Assembly: GCA_020630675.1 (NCBI GenBank)
Contig: JAHDIR010000020.1
Coordinates: 1-45,856 of the forward strand
Reading direction: 5' to 3'
Origin: Bdellovibrionales bacterium
Lineage (GTDB): Bacteria; Bdellovibrionota; Bdellovibrionia; Bdellovibrionales; UBA1609
DNA: 45,856 nt
This document shows, in pieces, positions 16,342 through 25,353 of this stretch (positions are counted from its first letter, which is position 1; the number at the start of each line of letters is the position of its first letter). Under the pieces are notes generated by a model. It worked only from the letters and a program-made list of their open reading frames with translations. It was not told where the DNA came from and ran no database searches. The position numbers and the translations under genes were made by a program.

Positions 16342-16410
16342 CTTATGCGGGGATTTTTTCCCGAGTTACCTGTCCTTAATAGTTCAAGTACCAAAAGCCC
16401 GATTTGCTTA

Positions 16411-16503
16411 CCTTTGGCAGCTGGCTGACATAGGCTCCGAAGAGCCTTTAGTCCCTATAGCTTTGCGTATTACAGTTTCCTGCAGTTTGCCCTGAGACAA
16501 AGG
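16411..16503 (-). promoter_or_regulatory. c-di-GMP-I (GEMM-I) aptamer
   Basis: On the minus strand every signature is present: P1 CCTTTG (16498-16503) with CAAAGG (16411-16416); CAGGGCAAAC; P2 capped by a GAAA tetraloop (CAG-GAAA-CTG); the invariant ACGCAAAGC; and P3 capped by GGCTC-TTCG-GAGCC with the tetraloop-receptor halves CUAA and UAUG; then CAGCCAGCTGCC. The second G of AGGGC corresponds to G20 of the Vibrio Vc2 aptamer; G there is associated with c-di-GMP and A with cGAMP specificity. Ligand is therefore predicted to be c-di-GMP. Confidence 0.95.
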
Positions 16504-16592
16504 ATAGGAATCACTCAGGGAGTGTTATTCCTAAACTATCTTACCTCCTTGATAAGAATTTAGACGTCTTGTCTAAACTTCACGTCCTTGTA

Positions 16593-16621
16593 TATATACT
16601 TTAACGCAATGCGTTTGCTAA
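16593..16621 (-). promoter_or_regulatory. promoter of the riboswitch RNA with palindromic spacer
   Basis: Minus strand TTAGCA (16616-16621), 17-nt spacer, TATATA (16593-16598). The spacer contains a perfect 13-bp palindrome AACGCA-a-TGCGTT (16603-16615), an apt place for a regulator that acts between -35 and -10. Start would be near 16586. Confidence 0.5.
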
Positions 16622-16679
16622 ATAAAGAAAATTTACTGAAGTGGATCAAATAAATATGGGCAGTTATGAGACGTTTAAG

Positions 16680-17471
16680 TTAAGTCAGTTGAGCTTCTGA
16701 AACAAAGCCACCAAGTCTTTGAAAGGCTTTGGCAGCAGGGCTTTCAGGCTTTCCTTGTATAAATGGGATTCCGCTTTCAGAGCAAACAGCTACGTGGGGG
16801 TCGAAGGGAATTTCTGTGATTTTATTGATGTTGTGGGCACTTAAGTAAGTATTGAGTTGGCCTTTGGGAAATAAATCGTAGCTCACTTCACTTCCAGGGG
16901 GAGTGAAGGAGGACATATTTTCAACAACCCCCAAGATAGGGATGTTGATTTTCTTAAACATATCTATGGCTTTTTGAGCGTCAACCAGGGCAATATTTTG
17001 TGGTGTACAAACCACGACGGCTCCAGAAACGGGAACTTTTTGAGCGATGGTTAAGCAAATATCTCCTGTGCCGGGAGGTAGGTCAATCACGAGGTAATCG
17101 AGCTCTTCCCATAAAACATCTTTGAAAAATTGGTCGATGGCTTTAAATAACATAGGGCCTCGCCAAATAACAGCTTGCTGTTCATCGACTAAAAAGCCCA
17201 TGCTCATAACTTTAATGCCATATTTATTTATGGGTATGATTTTTCCGTTTTCGTTCACCGCAGGCTTTTGATTTAAGGCTCCCATCATTCGCGGAACACT
17301 GGGGCCGTAGACATCGGCGTCAAGAAGTCCAACCTTCATTCCTTTTTCTTTAAGCGAGATGGCAAGGTTTATAGAGACTGAGCTTTTACCGACGCCCCCT
17401 TTGCCGGATCCAACAAGAATTACATTTTTAATACCAGGAATGGGGCTTTGGCCACTGAAAGGATTGCTCAT
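16680..17471 (-). CDS. mrp: Mrp/ApbC-type P-loop ATPase lacking the CxxC motif
   Basis: A 263-aa ATPase of the Mrp/NBP35 family with deviant Walker A GSGKGGVGKSS (21-31), VGLLDADVYGPSVPRM (47-62), DLPPGTGD, and VVENMSSF. Mrp proteins carry and transfer Fe-S clusters. The N-terminal DUF59 domain of longer homologues is absent, which is common. Less usual, the region after ENMS, where the family has Cys-x-x-Cys for the bridging cluster, reads FTPPGSEVSYDLF with no cysteine; the three cysteines present are elsewhere. It may therefore not bind a cluster in the known way, or be a related ParA-like carrier. The start follows AGAGG. It is divergent from glyS and upstream of the c-di-GMP RNA on the same strand. 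Confidence 0.9.
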   Translation of the reverse strand: MSNPFSGQSPIPGIKNVILVGSGKGGVGKSSVSINLAISLKEKGMKVGLLDADVYGPSVPRMMGALNQKPAVNENGKIIPINKYGIKVMSMGFLVDEQQAVIWRGPMLFKAIDQFFKDVLWEELDYLVIDLPPGTGDICLTIAQKVPVSGAVVVCTPQNIALVDAQKAIDMFKKINIPILGVVENMSSFTPPGSEVSYDLFPKGQLNTYLSAHNINKITEIPFDPHVAVCSESGIPFIQGKPESPAAKAFQRLGGFVSEAQLT

Positions 17472-17619
17472 GATTAAACCTCTTAATTTATAATTATAAA
17501 GATTATATCTAACATAATTTCTATCGTTGTCATTAAAAACAGGTCAAAGAATTGCTTTACCAAAACCAATGAAGTTGTTACTTTTAGAATCTGTTTAATT
17601 CATAGCAAAAAGGTTATCA

Positions 17620-18966
17620 ATGTCTCCACAAATTCACCCCTTAAAAGATCTCTCTCAACTGGTCTCTCTGAGTAAACGTAGGGGGTTTGTGTTTCAAAGC
17701 AGTGAAATTTATGGGGGTTTAGGTTCGTGCTGGGACTACGGCCCTTTGGGCTCTCAGTTCAAGCTGAATGTAAAAGCAGCTTGGTGGAACGCAATGACTC
17801 GGCGACCGGATGTCGTGGGTTTAGATGCAGCCATTTTGATGCACCCTCAAGTTTGGCAGGCCTCAGGTCATTTAGATACCTTTACTGACCCTTTAGTTGA
17901 CTGTAAAGAATGCAAAAATAGGTTTCGAGAAGACCATGGCACAAAAGACGGTCAGGTGAGCTGTCCTAAGTGTGGTTCTTCTAATGTGACAGAAGCCCGT
18001 AACTTTAACCTCATGTTTAAGACTTTCATGGGGCCGGTCGAAAACGATGGGTCAGTGGTGTATTTAAGGCCTGAAACGGCTCAAGGTATTTTTGTTAATT
18101 TTGAAAATGTACAAACCTCGGCCCGTAAAAAAATTCCATTTGGTATAGCCCAAATAGGTAAGTCTTTTCGAAATGAAATTACTCCTGGTAATTTTATATT
18201 TAGAACAAGAGAGTTTGAGCAAATGGAAATGCAATATTTTGTAAAACCAGAAATGGCTGATGACTTTTATGCTCAGTGGAAGCAAACCCGCTGGAACTTT
18301 CTGTTGCGCTTAGGGTTAAATGAGGGGCGTCTTCGATTTAGTGAGCACGGTAAAGATGAGCTCGCTCACTATGCGAAAGCGGCTGATGATGTAGAGTATC
18401 AGTTTCCTTTTGGTTGGCAGGAGCTAGAAGGTATTCATAACCGAGGTGACTTTGATTTATCTCAGCATCAAAAGTCGAGTGGAAAAAAACTTGAGTACTT
18501 TGATGAGGCCGCAAAAGAAAAGTATGTTCCATATGTGATAGAAACAGCCATAGGTTGTGATCGCTTGTGCTTAGCTCTTTTGTGCGATGCCTACCGCGAA
18601 GAAGTAACTGTGAATGATAACGGAAAAGAAGATCGACGGGTGGTTTTAGGTTTAAAGCCTGAGCTAGCTCCTTACAAAGCGGCTTGTTTGCCTTTGTCTA
18701 AAAAAGAGCCCTTGCAAAATGTGGCTAAGAAAATTCAAGAAGACTTAAGCCAAGACTGGTCTATTGATTATGATGAGGCAGGAAGTATTGGTAAGCGATA
18801 TCGACGACAAGACGAAGTGGGCACGCCTTTTTGCATTACCATCGACTTTGACACTGAATCTGACCAGAAGGTCACAGTCAGACACAGAGACACTATGGAG
18901 CAAGAAAGAGTATCTATCGATCAGCTCAGAAACTACATTGCACAAAAATTTATTTTAAATTGGTAA
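17620..18966 (+). CDS. glyS: glycyl-tRNA synthetase, single-chain (alpha2) type
   Basis: A 448-aa class II aminoacyl-tRNA synthetase that charges tRNA-Gly. The N-terminus [20 protein letters not shown] is the family start (about 13-32). A zinc-binding C-x2-C (CKECKN) paired with CPKCGSSN lies near 106-133. Motif 2 is seen in [21 protein letters not shown], split here as FRNEI and [11 protein letters not shown], and motif 3 in [12 protein letters not shown]. The C-terminal anticodon-binding domain includes [11 protein letters not shown] and [20 protein letters not shown]. The length is usual for bacterial alpha2 enzymes, unlike the alpha2beta2 form of E. coli. It is followed 28 bp later by ppdK on the same strand. 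Confidence 0.97.
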   Translation: MSPQIHPLKDLSQLVSLSKRRGFVFQSSEIYGGLGSCWDYGPLGSQFKLNVKAAWWNAMTRRPDVVGLDAAILMHPQVWQASGHLDTFTDPLVDCKECKNRFREDHGTKDGQVSCPKCGSSNVTEARNFNLMFKTFMGPVENDGSVVYLRPETAQGIFVNFENVQTSARKKIPFGIAQIGKSFRNEITPGNFIFRTREFEQMEMQYFVKPEMADDFYAQWKQTRWNFLLRLGLNEGRLRFSEHGKDELAHYAKAADDVEYQFPFGWQELEGIHNRGDFDLSQHQKSSGKKLEYFDEAAKEKYVPYVIETAIGCDRLCLALLCDAYREEVTVNDNGKEDRRVVLGLKPELAPYKAACLPLSKKEPLQNVAKKIQEDLSQDWSIDYDEAGSIGKRYRRQDEVGTPFCITIDFDTESDQKVTVRHRDTMEQERVSIDQLRNYIAQKFILNW

Positions 18967-18994
18967 ACACAACATCATAGATAAGGGGGAAAGA

Positions 18995-21676
18995 ATGAGT
19001 CTTTCAGATAACACAAGCCGTGTTGAAAACCATAAGGTTTACTTTTTTGGTGAATCTAAAGCTGACGGCAATTCAAAAATGAAAGATATTTTGGGTGGCA
19101 AGGGAGCCAATCTCGCAGAGATGACTTCTTTGGGCTTGCCGGTGCCTCCAGGCTTTACCATTCCAACCTCGATGTGCCTTCAGTTTTACAAAGATGGTGA
19201 AGTTCTTAGTGATGAACTCAAACAAAATGTTTTGGACTGTTTAACTTCGGTCGAAAAAATTATGGACAAAAAATTTGGTAGCCCCGAAAAGCCTTTATTG
19301 GTCAGTGTAAGATCAGGAGCTCGAGTGAGTATGCCTGGCATGATGGATACAGTTTTAAACTTAGGTTTAAATGATCAGACAGTAGAAGCTTTAGGGCGAC
19401 TTTCTGGAAACGAAAGGTTTGCATGGGACTCTTACCGACGTTTTTTACAGATGTATTCTAATGTTGTTATGGGTATGAATATTTCTTTACTAGAAATTAA
19501 GCTTGAAGACCTTAAAGATGCGAAAGAATATAAGGCCGACACAGAGTTAACGGTTGATGATCTGAAAGGTTTGGTCAAAGACTATAAAAATCAAATCAGT
19601 GAAACTTGTGGAAAAGACTTTCCTTCGGATCCATTTGATCAGCTTTGGGAAGCTATTTCTGCTGTATTTAAAAGTTGGAATGTGCCAAGGGCTATTGCTT
19701 ATCGCGAACTTAATAATATTTCCCATGACTGGGGAACCGCTGTGAACGTTCAGTCAATGGTCTTTGGAAATATGGGGGAGAGCTCGGCCACAGGGGTGGC
19801 TTTTACTAGAAACCCCTCGACGGGTGAAAAAAAGTTTTATGGAGAGTTTTTGATTAATGCACAAGGAGAGGATGTTGTTGCGGGTATTCGCACACCACAA
19901 ACTTTGGTTGAAAATACTGGCGGTGAGCCAGGAACCTCTATGCAAGAAATGTTGCCTGATGTTTTTGCTGAGTTAAGTGATATTTATAAAAAACTTGAAA
20001 GTCACTATCGTGATATGCAAGATATTGAGTTTACTGTCGAGCAAGGTCGTTTGTGGATGCTGCAAACAAGAACAGGAAAGCGAACAGCTAAGGCCGCCCT
20101 TAAAATTGCGATGGATATGCTGGACGAGGAGTTGATTTCAAATGATGAGGCTCTTTTGCGCATAGACCCTAAAAGCTTAGATCAATTGTTACACCCCACT
20201 TTAGATCCGAATGCTGAAAAAACATTATTAGCCAAAGGGTTGCCGGCAAGTCCTGGTGGAGCCTCTGGTCGTATTGTTTTTTCTAGTGAAGATGCTGTAG
20301 CCGCCAAAGATAAAGAAGAGAAAGTTATTCTCGTGCGTGTAGAGACATCCCCTGAAGACATTGAAGGGATGGATGCGGCTCAAGGTATTCTCACTTCTCG
20401 AGGAGGGATGACCTCGCATGCAGCTGTTGTAGCCCGAGGAATGGGAAAGTGCTGTGTTGCCGGTTGCGGAGCTATGGAAGTGAACTATCAAGACAAGCAA
20501 ATTATTGTCAGCGGCTATGTTTTAAAAGAAGGAGAAATTATCACCTTAGACGGATCTACTGGTGAGGTATTTCTTGGTGAGGTCAAAACAATTCAGCCAA
20601 AATTAGGTGATAACTTTCAAAGAGTGATGAAGTTATCAGATCAAAAAAGACGATTAAAAATTAGAACAAATGCCGACACGGCCAAAGATGCTGGTTTAGC
20701 TCGTGAGTTTGGTGCCGAAGGAATTGGTCTTTGTCGAACAGAGCATATGTTTTTTGCCAGTGATAGAATTGATGTCATGAGGGAAATGATTTTATCAGAA
20801 ACTACAACCGAAAGAAAAGAGGCCTTAGATCGTTTGCTTCCGATGCAAAGAAAAGACTTTGTTGATTTGTTTGAGGTGATGGAAGGCTTACCGGTAACAA
20901 TTCGTTTGCTTGACCCACCTTTGCATGAGTTTTTACCTCATACTGAGGCTGAAATGAAAGAGCTTGCTGAAAGAATTGGCATGCCTGTCTCGCGGCTGCG
21001 CAGCAAAGTTAAGCCATTGGCGGAGTTTAACCCCATGCTAGGTCATCGTGGATGTCGATTGGCCATAACTTACCCTGAAATTTATGTTATGCAGGCCAGA
21101 GCCATAGCTGAAGCGGCTTCTGAGCTAGTTGCGCGAGGCACGCAGCTGGTTCCAGAAATTATGATTCCGCTTGTGGGTATGTCTAAAGAGTTAGAAATAC
21201 TAAGAAAGCTTGTTTGTGAAGAAGTTGAAGCCGTGCAGAAAGAAAAAGCTGTTGAATTTGATTACCTAGTTGGTACCATGATCGAGCTTCCAAGGTCGGC
21301 ACTCACGGCCAACGAAGTGGCTGAGCATGCTGATTTCTTTAGCTTTGGCACTAACGATTTGACTCAAACTTGCCTTGGGGTTTCCCGAGATGATTCAGGT
21401 CGCTTTTTGTCATCCTATATAGCTGAAGGCATTTTAGAGGCTGATCCTTTTGCCAGCATTGATGTTAAAGGGGTTGGAGGGCTAGTGTCTACGGCTGTGA
21501 AGCTTGGACGTCAGACTAAAAGTCAGTTGAAAATTGGGATTTGCGGAGAGCATGGCGGGGACCCAAAAAGTATTGAGTTTTTTAATAAGACTGAGTTAGA
21601 TTATGTAAGTTGTTCGCCTTATCGGGTGCCTATTGCCCGGTTAGCCGCAGCACAAGCACATATTAAGCAGCAGTAA
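18995..21676 (+). CDS. ppdK: pyruvate, phosphate dikinase
   Basis: An 893-aa enzyme interconverting pyruvate + ATP + Pi and PEP + AMP + PPi. The N-terminal ATP-grasp domain starts at ILGGKGANLAEM and contains SVRSGARVSMPGMMDTVLNL (about 107-126). The swivelling phosphohistidine domain has His475 in GGMTSHAAVVARGMG, preceded by the TSPED element. The C-terminal PEP/pyruvate domain shows GIGLCRTEHMFF, RLLDPPLHEFLP, MLGHRGCRL, FFSFGTNDLTQ and GICGEHGGDP with its catalytic cysteine. Full length, no defects. GGGGGAA precedes the ATG. It lies between glyS and smc, 28 and 11 bp away, so co-transcription is likely although the functions are unrelated. Confidence 0.98.
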   Translation: MSLSDNTSRVENHKVYFFGESKADGNSKMKDILGGKGANLAEMTSLGLPVPPGFTIPTSMCLQFYKDGEVLSDELKQNVLDCLTSVEKIMDKKFGSPEKPLLVSVRSGARVSMPGMMDTVLNLGLNDQTVEALGRLSGNERFAWDSYRRFLQMYSNVVMGMNISLLEIKLEDLKDAKEYKADTELTVDDLKGLVKDYKNQISETCGKDFPSDPFDQLWEAISAVFKSWNVPRAIAYRELNNISHDWGTAVNVQSMVFGNMGESSATGVAFTRNPSTGEKKFYGEFLINAQGEDVVAGIRTPQTLVENTGGEPGTSMQEMLPDVFAELSDIYKKLESHYRDMQDIEFTVEQGRLWMLQTRTGKRTAKAALKIAMDMLDEELISNDEALLRIDPKSLDQLLHPTLDPNAEKTLLAKGLPASPGGASGRIVFSSEDAVAAKDKEEKVILVRVETSPEDIEGMDAAQGILTSRGGMTSHAAVVARGMGKCCVAGCGAMEVNYQDKQIIVSGYVLKEGEIITLDGSTGEVFLGEVKTIQPKLGDNFQRVMKLSDQKRRLKIRTNADTAKDAGLAREFGAEGIGLCRTEHMFFASDRIDVMREMILSETTTERKEALDRLLPMQRKDFVDLFEVMEGLPVTIRLLDPPLHEFLPHTEAEMKELAERIGMPVSRLRSKVKPLAEFNPMLGHRGCRLAITYPEIYVMQARAIAEAASELVARGTQLVPEIMIPLVGMSKELEILRKLVCEEVEAVQKEKAVEFDYLVGTMIELPRSALTANEVAEHADFFSFGTNDLTQTCLGVSRDDSGRFLSSYIAEGILEADPFASIDVKGVGGLVSTAVKLGRQTKSQLKIGICGEHGGDPKSIEFFNKTELDYVSCSPYRVPIARLAAAQAHIKQQ

Positions 21677-21687
21677 AGGATTTTAAA

Positions 21688-24600
21688 TTGAGAATTAAAA
21701 AGTTAGAGTTGTTAGGGTTTAAATCGTTTAAAGACAGAACAGTGATTCACTTTGATGAAGGAATTACCGGAATTGTTGGCCCTAACGGCTGTGGAAAGTC
21801 CAATATTGTTGATGCTCTTGTTTGGGTTATGGGAGAAATGTCAGCCAAGCACTTACGTGGATCAGCGATGACCGATGTTATATTTGCTGGAGCCGAAGGC
21901 TTTGCGCCCTTGGGAATGGCAGAGGTGTCTTTAACTCTAGAAAATGATGGCGGACCTTTTCCGGCTAAATACCTCAAGCATAGTGAAATAATGGTAACGC
22001 GACGTTTGCATCGCTCGGGCGAAACTGAGTATTTAATCAACAAAGAGCCCTCTCGTTTACGTGATATTCAAGAAATTTTTATGGACACCGGGGCCGGCGC
22101 CAAAGGCTTCTCCATTATTGAGCAAGGTCGTATTGGCCAAATTATTACAGCTAAGCCAGAGCAAAGACGAACTCTCATTGAAGAAGTGGCTGGAATTACC
22201 AAATTTAAAGCTAGAAAAAAAGAGTCACAAAGAAAGCTCGTAGCAACAGACCAAAACTTAGTAAGGTTGCAAGATATCATTGGTGAGCAAAAGCGGCAGC
22301 TTGGTAGTCTTGAGCGTCAGGCACAAAGAGCTGAGCGCTATCGTAAAATTAAAACTGAGTTACAAGATAAAGAGATGTGGCTTAACTCTCAAAAATATAA
22401 TGAATATAAAACAGAGCATGATGAAACCTCTAAGTTATTTGATGATGCTAAATCTGTGGAGCTAAGCTCAGACTCTGATATGAGCCAAATTGAAGCAGAG
22501 TTGGAGTCTCTAAAATTAAGCCTTGTCGAAAAAGAAACAGAGCTTAATCAGGCTCAGCAGTCTTTTAGTGAGCAAAAAGATTCTATTTCTAAACAAGAAA
22601 ACCATATTCGTGAGCTTGGTTTTGAAATTGAGCAAGCACGAAGAAACAAAGAAATGGCTGGTTCTGTAGCAGCACAGCACCAAGTGAGAAGTGACTCTTT
22701 ATCTTCGGATAAAGAAAGAATCACTGAAAGTTTATCTGATTTAACAATCTCCAGTGAAATGGTAGAGAGCCAGTACCTAGAAAAGCAGAAGGCTTTTAGT
22801 GAGGTTCAATCAAAAATTAGAAATTCAGATGATGAGTTAACAACAAAAAGACGAGAAATGTTGGCGATATCTCAATCTGTATCTCACCTAGAGGCAAAAG
22901 AGTCGGCTTTAATTGCTCAAAATAAAGAATATATGGACCGTCTTGAAGTTCAAAAAGAAACATTAGTTGAACTTAAAGAAAAGCAAAAAGAGTTTACTGG
23001 CCATAGAAAGAAAGTGTTTGGCGAATTAGAAGAAGAAAAACAGCTTCAGCTTTCCATCATGAAAGATGTAGAAAATTTTGAAGAAAACCTAGAAACAGTG
23101 AAAACAAAATTTCTATCGAACAAAGAGGAGCTTGAAGTTTTTAAAGACCGACATAATGAAATATCGAGTCGCCTTTATGGTCTTGAAAATTTACACACTA
23201 ATTTCGAAGGCTTTCAAGAGGGTGTTAAAAGTGTCATGCTTTGGCAAAAAGAAAAGGTTCAGCATGCAGATGGAAGCTCAAGTTTTCAGCCTGTTTCTGA
23301 AGTGGTGGAGGTTCCTGCCAAGTATGAGCTTTCTATGGAAGCTGCCTTGGGTGAACGATTACAGGTTTTATTAAGTAATGATAGCGAAATGAGTTTGTCT
23401 GCTGTTGACTATTTAAAAGAACAAAAAAATGGTCGTTCTAGTTTTTTAACGGCAAACTCTAAAATAGAGGCCGGTCTGCTTAACTATGATAAAATTTTGG
23501 CCGAAGACAGTGTCGACTCTTTGTTAAAAGATGTAGTTAAAGTTCCTGATCAATATCAAGAGCAAATTGGTTTTGTTTTAAAAGATATTGTGATTGTAAA
23601 TGACTTAAGGTCTGCTTTGCGTCTAAAAGGTCAGTACCCGCAGTTTAGTTTTGTGACCTTAGAAGGGGATACCTTAAGCGCTGATGGTATTTTAACCGGC
23701 GGTTCAAAAGAAAGCGCTGATTCTGGTGTTTTAAAACGTAAAAGAGAAATTAAAGAGCTCTCTGAGCAAAGAGAAGAAGCGTCTGGAAAGCTTTCTTTGG
23801 CAACAGTGACTCTTAAAAAGCTTGAGCAGCAAGTGGCCACTATGGAAGAAGAGCTTGCTCAATCTAAAAAGAAAGAAAGTGAAAAAGAAATTAGAATTAT
23901 TAGTTTACAAAAAGATCTAGAAAGAGCTGAAAATGAATTGGCTGCTGCCGATCGCGCTGTTGAAAAGCAGCAAAAAGAGGTTGAAGATCTTCAGGACCGT
24001 CAAGAAAGGCTAAATGACGACTTAACAACTGTTCAAGAATCTAAAATTGAAAATCAAACTCGAAAAATTGAATTAGAAACAAGAGTAGATGAGCTAAACC
24101 TGCAGCTGTCTCAAGCTAAAGATGGGATTGAAAGTCAGCAAGAAGAAGTCACTCGTTTACAGTTAGAATCTGCTTCTAAAAAACAAGAGCTGCAAAGTTT
24201 AAAAAATGAATTAGAAAAAGTCACTGTGGCTTTAAATGAAGTTTCTTCTCAGTTAGGAGAAATGTCACAAGAAAGCTTGAAAAGTCTTGAATCAATGACT
24301 GAAAACCAAAAACTTTTAGAAGAAAATAAAATTCAATTAGAAAAACTCATTCAAGAAAATAAAGTTCTGGAAGAAGAGCTTCAGGTTTTGAAGAATACTT
24401 ATGAAGTATCTTCGAATGATTCAAAAGAAAAAGAAAGTAAACTTTCTGAACTTTTGAAGTTTAAGAATCAAGAACAAGCAAAATTAAATGAGTATCAAAT
24501 TAAAATTGAAAATTTAAGAATGAAAGAAGCGCTTTTAGTCGAACAAATGCATGAACGATATATGATGGACTTAACACAAGTTTACACTCAGTTTATTGAT

Positions 24601-25281
24601 CAGCCGGGCGATATAAAAACCATTGAAAAAGATGTTGAAGAGTTAAAACGTAAAGTGAGTAAAATTGGTGATGTTAATTTGTCGGCCATTGAAGAGTACG
24701 ATGAGCTTTCTGAAAGATATAAATTTTTAACAGCCCAACATGAAGACTTACTCAATGCCAAAGATCAGCTTCGCAAAGTGATTGATCGTATTAATCGTAT
24801 TTGTTCTCGTCGTTTCAGAGAAACCTTTGAGCAGGTCAACGAGCGATTCATTAAAGTTTTCCCTGTTCTTTTTGGTGGGGGCGAAGCTAAGTTAATGTTG
24901 GTTGAATACCCTGATAAAGACGAACTAGGAGTCGATATTGTAGCTAAGCCGCCAGGTAAGAAGTTACAAAATGTAAGTTTACTATCTGGTGGAGAAAAAG
25001 CCTTAACAGCTGTGAGTTTAATTTTCTCTATTTTTCTTGTTAAGCCGTCTCCATTTTGTCTACTGGATGAGGTTGATGCGCCTCTCGATGATGCCAACGT
25101 TTTCAGGTTTAATGACCTCGTGAGAGAGATGTCTAAGCGAAGCCAAATTATTGTTGTGACCCATAACAAGCACACAATGAAAGTGAATAAAAAAATATTT
25201 GGTGTAACTATGGAAAACAAAGGTGTTTCTAAGCTCGTTTCTGTGAGTTTAGCCGGAGCCACAAAACTCACTCAAGCTTAA
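21688..25281 (+). CDS. smc: chromosome segregation ATPase SMC
   Basis: A 1197-aa condensin subunit. Head: Walker A GPNGCGKS (31-38), ending with signature LLSGGEKALTA and Walker B LLDEVDAPLDD near the C-terminus. Between them are two long coiled coils (about 170-500 and 670-1000, rich in E/K/Q heptads) separated by a hinge of about 150 residues (GFQEGVKSVM to DGILTGGS). All ATPase motifs are intact. The TTG start follows AAAGGA by nine bases and 11 bp after ppdK. No scpA or scpB is adjacent. Downstream lies a hairpin-rich gap before ftsY. Confidence 0.98.
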   Translation: MRIKKLELLGFKSFKDRTVIHFDEGITGIVGPNGCGKSNIVDALVWVMGEMSAKHLRGSAMTDVIFAGAEGFAPLGMAEVSLTLENDGGPFPAKYLKHSEIMVTRRLHRSGETEYLINKEPSRLRDIQEIFMDTGAGAKGFSIIEQGRIGQIITAKPEQRRTLIEEVAGITKFKARKKESQRKLVATDQNLVRLQDIIGEQKRQLGSLERQAQRAERYRKIKTELQDKEMWLNSQKYNEYKTEHDETSKLFDDAKSVELSSDSDMSQIEAELESLKLSLVEKETELNQAQQSFSEQKDSISKQENHIRELGFEIEQARRNKEMAGSVAAQHQVRSDSLSSDKERITESLSDLTISSEMVESQYLEKQKAFSEVQSKIRNSDDELTTKRREMLAISQSVSHLEAKESALIAQNKEYMDRLEVQKETLVELKEKQKEFTGHRKKVFGELEEEKQLQLSIMKDVENFEENLETVKTKFLSNKEELEVFKDRHNEISSRLYGLENLHTNFEGFQEGVKSVMLWQKEKVQHADGSSSFQPVSEVVEVPAKYELSMEAALGERLQVLLSNDSEMSLSAVDYLKEQKNGRSSFLTANSKIEAGLLNYDKILAEDSVDSLLKDVVKVPDQYQEQIGFVLKDIVIVNDLRSALRLKGQYPQFSFVTLEGDTLSADGILTGGSKESADSGVLKRKREIKELSEQREEASGKLSLATVTLKKLEQQVATMEEELAQSKKKESEKEIRIISLQKDLERAENELAAADRAVEKQQKEVEDLQDRQERLNDDLTTVQESKIENQTRKIELETRVDELNLQLSQAKDGIESQQEEVTRLQLESASKKQELQSLKNELEKVTVALNEVSSQLGEMSQESLKSLESMTENQKLLEENKIQLEKLIQENKVLEEELQVLKNTYEVSSNDSKEKESKLSELLKFKNQEQAKLNEYQIKIENLRMKEALLVEQMHERYMMDLTQVYTQFIDQPGDIKTIEKDVEELKRKVSKIGDVNLSAIEEYDELSERYKFLTAQHEDLLNAKDQLRKVIDRINRICSRRFRETFEQVNERFIKVFPVLFGGGEAKLMLVEYPDKDELGVDIVAKPPGKKLQNVSLLSGGEKALTAVSLIFSIFLVKPSPFCLLDEVDAPLDDANVFRFNDLVREMSKRSQIIVVTHNKHTMKVNKKIFGVTMENKGVSKLVSVSLAGATKLTQA

Positions 25282-25353
25282 TGCAAGGCTTTTATTCGCC
25301 GAAGAGAGTGTTCTGTGTTTTTTAAAAAAAAGACAATAAAATCAAAACTTTAA

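Larger units (their letters stand above)
16305..16586 (-). ncRNA. free-standing c-di-GMP-I riboswitch RNA (merRNA-like)
   Basis: A minus-strand transcript of about 280 nt is predicted from its own promoter (16593-16621) to a hairpin terminator (16316-16341). From 5' to 3' it has: a perfect hairpin TTTAGAC-AAGAC-GTCTAAA (16559-16577), a strong Shine-Dalgarno-like AAGGAGGT with no start codon behind it (about 16543-16550), the c-di-GMP-I aptamer (16411-16503), a linker and the terminator. No same-strand gene follows; the next gene is mltD, pointing the other way. It is thus an orphan riboswitch, as I recall for merRNA, an attack-phase RNA of Bdellovibrio. The ends are inferred from motifs and not exact. 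It could also be made partly by read-through from mrp. Confidence 0.85.

Noticed and set aside
24765-25271. Long open frame antisense to the smc 3' end (168 codons)
   Set aside because: It mirrors conserved SMC head codons, has no ribosome site and no recognisable protein features.
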